Source of the DNA: Limnohabitans sp. Rim8
GTDB taxonomy: Bacteria > Pseudomonadota > Gammaproteobacteria > Burkholderiales > Burkholderiaceae_C
Length of the DNA stretch: 64,000 nucleotides
Reading direction: 5' to 3'
Assembly: GCF_945901735.1 (NCBI RefSeq)
Contig: NZ_CAMDLM010000008.1
Span: 1 to 64,000, forward strand
The notes below the pieces were generated by a model. The model was given only the letters and a program-made list of their open reading frames with translations, was not told the origin of the DNA and made no database searches. Each line of letters opens with the position of its first letter. Within the stretch, counting starts at the first letter, position 1. Both the position numbers and the translations under genes were made by a program. This document shows, one piece after another, positions 57,856 through 64,000 of the stretch.

Positions 57856-58137
57856 ATGAACCTGTTGTACGAATCGGAAACCTTCGCCGTGATGCACATG
57901 CTGGCCAACGCGCCGGTCGAAACATCCGCCCCCAGCCGCCAACCCCAGCTGGAGCGCCATGGTTTTGAAATCGTGGACAAACGCTCGGGCAAAGAGGTTT
58001 ACCTGGACGGCTCTTGGGCCGAGATGTTCCAGCAGCAAATTCAGGCCTGGCAACAGCACACCCCCACCCAAGAAGAAGTCGAAAACACGCTCGAGGGCTA
58101 CACAGGCTTGGCCCAGCAGCCCGTGCTGGTGCACTGA
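57856..58137 (+). CDS. DUF3567 family protein
   Basis: This 93-residue cytoplasmic protein belongs to a betaproteobacterial family of unknown function. Family features are MNLLYESETFAVMHM, GFEIVDKRSGKEVYLDGSWAE and an acidic C-terminal helix. GGGAG precedes the ATG at 57856. It supports the betaproteobacterial origin of the window. Confidence 0.8.
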   Translation: MNLLYESETFAVMHMLANAPVETSAPSRQPQLERHGFEIVDKRSGKEVYLDGSWAEMFQQQIQAWQQHTPTQEEVENTLEGYTGLAQQPVLVH

Positions 58138-58144
58138 GCAACCC

Positions 58145-59221
58145 TCAGGCCTTGGCCAGCCGGCGCGCCAGCCAGGCAAACAGCGGCCCCACAATCAGCA
58201 GCACGGCCACCAAACGGCACACCTGAAAAGCCGTGACCACCGGCACCCCCAGCTGCAGCACCTTGGCCGTGATGGCCATCTCGGTGATGCCCCCGGGTGC
58301 TGTACCCAAGACCAACATGGCCGGGTGCAAGCCCGTACCCCATGCCAGGGTCAAGCCAAACAGCACGGACGCGCCCATCATCCACACCGAGCCCCAGGCC
58401 ACCGAGGCCAGCCAGCGGGGTGCCGTTTTGACAAATTCGCGCCGAAACCGGATGCCCAAGCTCACGCCGATGACCAACTGTGCAGCGTTGGACAGTGCGT
58501 TGGGTACAGCCGACCATTCCCAGCCCGCCAGGGTCACCGCCATCGACGCCAGCAGCGAACCCATGAACCACGGGTTGGTCCGACCCAGCTTCAGCAACAC
58601 CCAGCCGCCAGCCGCCGTCACCAGGCCCAACCATAGCAAACCCGGCCATTGCGCCAGGCGAGGGCCGGGCAACAAGGAAGCGTCCACCGTCAAACCCCAC
58701 TGGTGTTGTGCCCACTGCATGCCAAAAGGCACGGCAATGACGACCATCACCAGGCGCATGCTGTGCGCTGCCGCCACCAGATCGGTGCGTGCCCCATAGC
58801 GTTCGGCCAGCAGCGTCATCTCGGACGCACCGCCAATCGAGCCGGAAAAATACGTGGTGGCAAACAGGGCGCGGGGCGATAAATGCGCCAACTCAGCACC
58901 ATGCTGGCGCTGCAACCACAGACCAAACAAGGCCCCCAGCGCCAGCGCCCACACCACGGCCAGCGCAATGGCCCACCACTGGGCCAGCACCAAGGCGCTG
59001 ACCTGGGGCGTGAAATACAGGCCCAGCGCGGCCCCGATGACCCATTGACCGCTGTTGCGCAAAAGGTTGGAACTGTGTGTGGGGGCACCCGCCATAGAAG
59101 CCAGGGCGGTGACCAGCAAGGGCCCCAGCATCCAGGGAATGGGCGTGCCCAACCAGACGCACCCCTCGGCCGCAAGCCAAGCGGCGGCCAAAGTGCCCAA
59201 GGTGCGCTGCCAGAACTTCAA
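58145..59221 (-). CDS. AbrB-family integral membrane protein (putative transporter/monooxygenase-like)
   Basis: The 358-residue protein has about ten hydrophobic helices arranged as two similar halves (PWMLGPLLVTALAS and PWFMGSLLASMAVTLA; GQWVIGAALGL and AQLVIGVSLGI), the internal duplication typical of the AbrB membrane family. The start is uncertain: TTG at 59221 has GGGGTG upstream and TTG at 59248 is also in frame. The family is often listed as ammonia monooxygenase-like, without firm biochemistry. It is convergent with DUF3567 and downstream of the aminotransferase. Confidence 0.75.
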   Translation of the reverse strand: MKFWQRTLGTLAAAWLAAEGCVWLGTPIPWMLGPLLVTALASMAGAPTHSSNLLRNSGQWVIGAALGLYFTPQVSALVLAQWWAIALAVVWALALGALFGLWLQRQHGAELAHLSPRALFATTYFSGSIGGASEMTLLAERYGARTDLVAAAHSMRLVMVVIAVPFGMQWAQHQWGLTVDASLLPGPRLAQWPGLLWLGLVTAAGGWVLLKLGRTNPWFMGSLLASMAVTLAGWEWSAVPNALSNAAQLVIGVSLGIRFRREFVKTAPRWLASVAWGSVWMMGASVLFGLTLAWGTGLHPAMLVLGTAPGGITEMAITAKVLQLGVPVVTAFQVCRLVAVLLIVGPLFAWLARRLAKA

Positions 59222-59252
59222 GCGTTCACCCCGGCACCGACTGCCCAATGCA

Positions 59253-60587
59253 TCAGGCGTGATGGCGGATGCTGTCAGCGACCGTCTGCACGATTTGGTC
59301 GATGTGCGCGTCTTCCACGATGTACGGCGGGCAAATCACGATGTTTTCGCCGGCCGGACGCACCCACACACCGTGGTGGAAGCAGTCCATGAAGATGTTG
59401 TAAGCCCGCTTGCCCGGTGAGCCAGCGATGCTGGCCAGCTCCACCGCCCCGGCCAAGCCCAAAGTGCGGATGCCGATCACATTGGGCAAGCCCTTCATGG
59501 CGCTGTGCATCGCGTCGCCCAGTTTCTTGCCTTGCTGGCCCGCGCGGGCAAACAGGTTTTCTTCCTTCATCAGGTCCAGGGTGGCAATGGCCGCTGCACA
59601 GGCCACAGGGTGGCCCGAATAGGTGTAGCCATGGAAAAACTCGATGGCGTGGTCTGGCGCGTTGGCGTTGATCATCGCGTCGTAGATGAAGTCGCGGCAA
59701 ATCACGCCACCCAGCGGGATCACGCCATTGGTCACCGCTTTGGCAAAGTTCAGCATGTCGGGCACCACGCCGTAAAAGTCAGCGCCGAAGTTCACGCCCA
59801 AGCGGCCAAAGCCGGTGATCACCTCGTCAAAGATCAGCAAGATGCCATGCTTGTCGCAAATCTCACGCAAGCGTTTGACATAGCCTTTGGGCGGCAGGTA
59901 CCAACCCGCGCTGCCCGCAATCGGCTCCACGATCACCGCCGCCACGTTGCTCGGGTCGTGCAGCACCAGGATGCGGTTTTCCAGTTCGAGCAGCGGGTCT
60001 TCGGCCCACACGGGCTCTTCGTGGTGGATATAGGCATGGTTCACCGGGTCGTGGATGAAGCGCATGTGGTCCACACGCGGCAGCAACTGCGCGCCATACA
60101 CCTTCCGGTTGGCGGGCAAGCCCCCCACACTCATGCCGCCGAAGTTGACGCCGTGGTAACCCTTTTCGCGGCCAATGAAGACATTGCGGTGGCCTTCACC
60201 CCGGGCGCGATGGTAGGCCAGTGCCACTTTCAGGGCCGTGTCTGCGGCCTCAGAGCCCGAGTTGCAAAACAGCACCTTGTTCAGGTCGCCGGGGGCCATG
60301 TCGGCAATCATCTGTGCCGCCTTGAAAGCCTTGTCGTTGCTGGCCTGAAACGCCGTGGCGTAGTCCAGGGTATCGAGCTGCTTTTTGATGGCCTCGTTGA
60401 TCGGGCGGCGGTTGTGCCCCGCGCCCACGCACCACAGGCTGGAGATGCCGTCGATGATTTTTTTGCCGTCGTGCGTGGTGAAATGTATGCCTTCGGCCCC
60501 CACAAACACGCGTGGGTCTTGTTTGAAAGTGCGGTTGGGCGTGAAGGGCAACCATTGGTTGTCCATGTTCAGGTCGGTGTGGGCCAT
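59253..60587 (-). CDS. Class III aminotransferase (omega-amino acid:pyruvate / beta-alanine type)
   Basis: The 444-residue PLP enzyme has the cofactor-binding NSGSEAADTALK, the acidic LLIFDEVITGFGR and the Schiff-base Lys in FAKAVTNG. It closely resembles omega-amino acid-pyruvate aminotransferases that convert beta-alanine to malonate semialdehyde. Such activity could receive beta-alanine from ureidopropionase-type reactions, but no physical link to the ureide block exists. It is transcribed toward the AbrB-family gene and divergent from purU. Confidence 0.87.
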   Translation of the reverse strand: MAHTDLNMDNQWLPFTPNRTFKQDPRVFVGAEGIHFTTHDGKKIIDGISSLWCVGAGHNRRPINEAIKKQLDTLDYATAFQASNDKAFKAAQMIADMAPGDLNKVLFCNSGSEAADTALKVALAYHRARGEGHRNVFIGREKGYHGVNFGGMSVGGLPANRKVYGAQLLPRVDHMRFIHDPVNHAYIHHEEPVWAEDPLLELENRILVLHDPSNVAAVIVEPIAGSAGWYLPPKGYVKRLREICDKHGILLIFDEVITGFGRLGVNFGADFYGVVPDMLNFAKAVTNGVIPLGGVICRDFIYDAMINANAPDHAIEFFHGYTYSGHPVACAAAIATLDLMKEENLFARAGQQGKKLGDAMHSAMKGLPNVIGIRTLGLAGAVELASIAGSPGKRAYNIFMDCFHHGVWVRPAGENIVICPPYIVEDAHIDQIVQTVADSIRHHA

Positions 60588-60786
60588 GGCAAAAGCTCCT
60601 GATTGATTGCAACAAACAAGCGTGACAGTTTACGCCTGCCACAGCACCGGCCATAGAGACAGGACACGGTCGACTGTCCAACACCGGACAACGACATCCC
60701 ACCAGGCCTCTTCAAAGGGGTTCTCTACAATAGCGCCCTCACAAGCCGCCTGTCTAAAACAAGCGATTTTCACAAGCATTCCACCC

Positions 60787-61635
60787 ATGACCACCACCTA
60801 CACCCTCACCCTCTCTTGCCCCGACCGCACCGGCATCGTGCATGCCGTGTCGGGCTTTTTGCTGGAGCGGGGGGGCAACATCGAAGAGGCGGCGCAGTAC
60901 AACGACCACGACACGGGTCTGTTTTTCATGCGGGTGCAATTCGCCTGCGATCAGAGGGATGGCGACGCCCTGAACGCCCAGTGGGCTGCATTTGCCCAGA
61001 CCTTTCAAATGAAATGGGACCTGCACGCCACCGCCCAGCCCATGCGCACCGTGATCATGGTCAGCAAGGAAGGCCACTGCCTGAACGACTTGCTGTTTCG
61101 CTGGAAGAGTGGCCTGCTGCCGCTCGATATCCGCGCCATCGTGAGCAACCACCGCGAGTTCTACCAACTGGCCGCCAGTTACAACGTGCCGTTTCACCAC
61201 ATCCCGGTGACCAAGGACAACAAGGCGCAGGCCGAAGCCAAGCAATACGAAATCATCCAGGCCGAGGGGGCCGAATTGGTGGTATTGGCGCGCTACATGC
61301 AAATCTTGTCAGACGACCTTTGCCGCAAACTGGCCGGTCGGGCCATCAACATCCACCACAGCTTTTTGCCCAGTTTCAAAGGGGCCAAACCCTACTACCA
61401 AGCGCACGACCGGGGTGTGAAACTGATCGGTGCCACCGCCCATTACGTGACGGCCGACTTGGACGAAGGCCCGATCATTGAGCAAGACGTGGCTCGGGTG
61501 GACCACAGCAAAACCGTGGAAGACCTGACCGCCCAGGGCCGCGACACCGAAAGCCAGGTGCTGGCCCGCGCCGTGAAGTGGCACAGCGAGCACCGCGTGC
61601 TGATCAACGGCCACAAGACCGTGATTTTCAAATAA
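60787..61635 (+). CDS. purU: Formyltetrahydrofolate deformylase
   Basis: The 282-residue PurU has an N-terminal ACT domain (TLTLSCPDRTGIVHAVSGFL) and a formyltransferase-like domain with the catalytic set NIHHSFLPSFKGAKPY and GATAHYVTADLDEGPIIEQ (Asn, His, Asp). It releases formate from 10-formyl-THF, balancing one-carbon pools. The ATG at 60787 gives the normal family length; the upstream open frame is non-coding leader. Confidence 0.94.
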   Translation: MTTTYTLTLSCPDRTGIVHAVSGFLLERGGNIEEAAQYNDHDTGLFFMRVQFACDQRDGDALNAQWAAFAQTFQMKWDLHATAQPMRTVIMVSKEGHCLNDLLFRWKSGLLPLDIRAIVSNHREFYQLAASYNVPFHHIPVTKDNKAQAEAKQYEIIQAEGAELVVLARYMQILSDDLCRKLAGRAINIHHSFLPSFKGAKPYYQAHDRGVKLIGATAHYVTADLDEGPIIEQDVARVDHSKTVEDLTAQGRDTESQVLARAVKWHSEHRVLINGHKTVIFK

Positions 61636-61724
61636 GTATCTTTGCGGGACAGATCTTCAGCTCTGTCCCCAACCGATTAAGCTTGGTGAAAATGATTTTC
61701 AACGCCGCCCCCAACTGATTGACC

Positions 61725-62600
61725 ATGTCCGCCGCCTCACGCATTCCGCCCATTCAGTGCCTGCTCACGTTTGAGGCACTGGCCCGATTGCGCAGCGTGA
61801 CCCAGGCCGCTGAAGAGTTGTGCGTGACGCCCAGCGCAGTGAGCCACCGTGTCAAGCAGTTGGAACAAATCATTGGCACCAAACTTTTTGGCCGGGCCGA
61901 TTTTTCACTCACCACCGAAGGCAACGAATACCTGGCCCATGTGCGCGAGGGCCTGGTGGCGCTGCAGCGCTTTCCCAGCGCCAGCAACACGCCCGGACGC
62001 CGCAAGCTGCGGCTGGCGGTCACGCCCACCTTTGCGCGCTCGGTGCTCATGCCGCGCCTGAAACACTTTCTGGACGCTTACCCCGAAATCGACATCACCT
62101 TGCAGGTCAGCATTCCCCTGCTCGACGTGGTGGCCGAAGACGCCGACCTGACGGTGCGTTTTGGCACCGGCCGTTATTCGGACGTGGAGCACGTGTGTCT
62201 GGCCAAGGACGACGTGACACCCCTGGCCTCACCCGCCTGGCTGCGCGAAAACGGTCCTTTTGCCAGCGCCGAAGACCTGCAGGGACAACCCCTGCTGCGC
62301 AGCCCCCTGGAGCCTTGGCGCACCTGGTTCGCTGCACATGACCTCGACTGGCCCGAGCCGATCGACGGCTCGTCGTTCAACGACATCGGCCTGATGTGCG
62401 ACGCCGCCGCCCAAGGCCTGGGCATCGGTCTGATCCGCACCAAGCTGGGCGCGCCTTGGCTCGAGAGCGGCCAGCTGGTACGCTTGTTCGAGCGCAGCGT
62501 GCCCAGCCCCCACGCCCATTACCTGTGCTGGCGCACCGGAACCATGGAGCGTTGGGAATGTGCTACTTTTGCCGACTGGCTACAAAAAGCGCTGGCCTGA
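61725..62600 (+). CDS. LysR-family regulator (GcvA-like)
   Basis: The 291-residue protein has an N-terminal helix-turn-helix (LARLRSVTQAAEELCVTPSAVSHRVKQLEQ) and a LysR substrate-binding domain. Its wording (DADLTVRFGTGRYSDVEH, DAAAQGLGIGLIRTKL) resembles the GcvA group. The ATG at 61725 is used; a TTG at 61719 is in frame. It lies upstream of glcD in the same direction and could control it. Confidence 0.87.
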   Translation: MSAASRIPPIQCLLTFEALARLRSVTQAAEELCVTPSAVSHRVKQLEQIIGTKLFGRADFSLTTEGNEYLAHVREGLVALQRFPSASNTPGRRKLRLAVTPTFARSVLMPRLKHFLDAYPEIDITLQVSIPLLDVVAEDADLTVRFGTGRYSDVEHVCLAKDDVTPLASPAWLRENGPFASAEDLQGQPLLRSPLEPWRTWFAAHDLDWPEPIDGSSFNDIGLMCDAAAQGLGIGLIRTKLGAPWLESGQLVRLFERSVPSPHAHYLCWRTGTMERWECATFADWLQKALA

Positions 62601-62755
62601 CATGTCGGGGCTGAAGCTGCCGACCTGCACAAAGCCCTCCCCTTGTCCAACAGGCTGTTGTGACGGCTAAATTCACAAGTTCTTCAAAGATTCTTCAGCC
62701 CCACGCAGCGGGCTTGCGCGTACAGTCAAGCCCTCATTTCAAGGTTTTGCATGCC

Positions 62756-64000
62756 ATGAGCGCCCACACCCCTGTCGAAACACAGCAATTGACCGCCACC
62801 GAACGTGCCCAGCGCCAACGCGCTGTGGTGCAGGCCTTAGGTCGGGTGCTGCCCACCGATGCCATTCTCTACACCCCCGAAGACACCACGCCCTACGAGT
62901 GCGACGGCCTGACTGCTTACCGAGAGCGTCCTCTGGTGGTGGCCCTGCCGGAAACCGAGGCGCAGGTGCAGGCCGTGCTCAAAGCCTGCCACGCCTTGGC
63001 GGTGCCCGTGGTGGCACGCGGCGCAGGCACGGGTTTGTCGGGCGGGGCCATGCCGCACCGCATGGGTGTGACGCTGTCGATGGCGCGCTTCAACCAGATC
63101 AACACCGTCGACCCCGTGAGCCGCACGGCCTTGGTGCAGTGCGGTGTGCGCAACCTGGCCATCAGCGAGGCGGCCGCGCCCTACGGCCTGTATTACGCAC
63201 CCGACCCGTCCAGCCAGATCGCCTGCACGATCGGCGGCAACGTGGCCGAAAACTCGGGCGGGGTGCACTGCCTCAAATACGGCCTCACGGTGCACAACGT
63301 GCTCAAAGTGCGCGGTTTCACCGTCGAAGGCGACCCGATCGAATTTGGCAGCGACGCGCTCGACACCTCCGGCTACGACCTGTTGGCCGTGCTGGTGGGC
63401 AGCGAAGGCATGCTGGCCGTGACCACCGAAGTCACCGTCAAACTGGTGCCCAAGCCGCAGCTGGCGCGCTGCATCATGGCCAGCTTTGACGACGTGCGCA
63501 AAGCCGGTGACGCGGTGGCCGCTGTCATTGCCGCAGGCATCATCCCGGCCGGGCTGGAGATGATGGACGGGCCCATGACGATCGCAGTCGAAGACTTTGT
63601 GCATGCAGGCTACGACCTGAGCGCGGCGGCCATTTTGCTGTGCGAGAGCGACGGCACGCCCGAAGAAGTCGAAGAGGAAATCGGCCGCATGAGCGAAGTG
63701 CTGCGCCACTGCGGGGCTACAGCCATTTCGGTCAGCCGCGACGAGGCCCAGCGTCTCAAGTTCTGGAGCGGTCGCAAGAACGCCTTCCCCGCATCGGGCC
63801 GCATCAGCCCCGACTACATGTGCATGGACTCAACCATCCCGCGCAAGCGCTTGGCCGACATCCTGCAAGCCATCCAACAGATGGAAGAAAAGTACGCGCT
63901 GCGCTGCCTGAACGTGTTCCATGCGGGCGACGGCAACCTGCACCCGCTGATTTTGTTCGATGCGAACGATGCCGACCAGTTGCGCCGCTGTGAGCTGTTT
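62756..64000 (+). CDS. glcD: Glycolate oxidase subunit GlcD (FAD-linked), partial at window end
   Basis: The frame from ATG 62756 stays open to the window edge (415 residues seen of about 500). It contains the FAD-binding VARGAGTGLSGGA, APDPSSQIACTIGGNVAENSGG and GYDLLAVLVGSEGMLAV segments of the PCMH/VAO fold, and the C-terminal NVFHAGDGNLHPL motif. GlcD oxidises glycolate to glyoxylate with GlcE and GlcF, which presumably follow outside the window. Confidence 0.94.
   Translation, partial: MSAHTPVETQQLTATERAQRQRAVVQALGRVLPTDAILYTPEDTTPYECDGLTAYRERPLVVALPETEAQVQAVLKACHALAVPVVARGAGTGLSGGAMPHRMGVTLSMARFNQINTVDPVSRTALVQCGVRNLAISEAAAPYGLYYAPDPSSQIACTIGGNVAENSGGVHCLKYGLTVHNVLKVRGFTVEGDPIEFGSDALDTSGYDLLAVLVGSEGMLAVTTEVTVKLVPKPQLARCIMASFDDVRKAGDAVAAVIAAGIIPAGLEMMDGPMTIAVEDFVHAGYDLSAAAILLCESDGTPEEVEEEIGRMSEVLRHCGATAISVSRDEAQRLKFWSGRKNAFPASGRISPDYMCMDSTIPRKRLADILQAIQQMEEKYALRCLNVFHAGDGNLHPLILFDANDADQLRRCELF

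Overview
The window is about 60 percent GC and reads as the chromosome of a betaproteobacterium, most likely a Comamonadaceae member (Burkholderiales). The evidence is the dnaA-dnaN-gyrB start, a PhaM-type granule protein, DUF3567 and DUF3108 proteins, a gatCAB locus divergent from mreBCD-mrdA, and many ABC, LysR, IclR and glycolate-oxidase genes. The genus is not determined; a Limnohabitans- or Rhodoferax-like freshwater bacterium would fit. Position 1 lies inside dnaA and position 64000 inside glcD, so both edge genes are partial.

Layout. 1-5813: dnaA (3' part), dnaN, gyrB, queA. 5791-9900, opposite strand: an alpha/beta hydrolase, a Rieske ferredoxin plus two-subunit aromatic-ring oxygenase, and a DUF4143 ATPase; this block separates queA from tgt (10047-11243). 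11312-13248: a FIST sensor protein and PhaM. 13402-24257: a ureide/amide catabolism block with an M20 amidohydrolase, GntR regulator, ureidoglycolate-lyase-like protein, amidase, a complete Dpp/Opp-type ABC importer and an Asp/Glu/hydantoin racemase-like protein.

24266-35286 is the most rearranged part. A sulfate permease locus is in decay: cysA carries a nonsense codon and a frameshift, cysW is intact, cysT has lost its 5' end, and an sbp 3' relic lies 8 kb away. Inside this spread-out locus are a LysR relic, a small terminal-inverted-repeat element, a cyclophilin lipoprotein, a 1473-residue SwmB-repeat type I-secreted protein with a 1.36-kb internal duplication, a RhuM relic and a second copy of the racemase 3' end. 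The two racemase 3' ends are direct repeats 10,354 bp apart.

35309-41693: tauD, then a copper-handling cluster (CxxC thioredoxin-like protein, Asp-box protein with a CxCC motif, TonB-dependent receptor, DUF2946, PCu(A)C chaperone, second DUF2946). 41861-43379: glutathione S-transferase, DksA-like zinc finger, small conserved protein. 43513-51614: mrdA, mreD, mreC, mreB and divergent gatC, gatA, gatB. 51689-54232: a cluster of toxin-type modules (Fic with C-terminal HTH, a RelE/ParE-type pair, CcdAB), each with its own upstream sequence. 54367-64000: fumarylacetoacetate-hydrolase-family enzyme with a divergent IclR, DUF3108 and DUF3567 proteins, an AbrB-family membrane protein, an omega-aminotransferase, purU, a LysR regulator and glcD.

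No rRNA, tRNA or CRISPR array was seen. Functions were assigned by reading motifs and overall protein similarity from memory; no database search was run.
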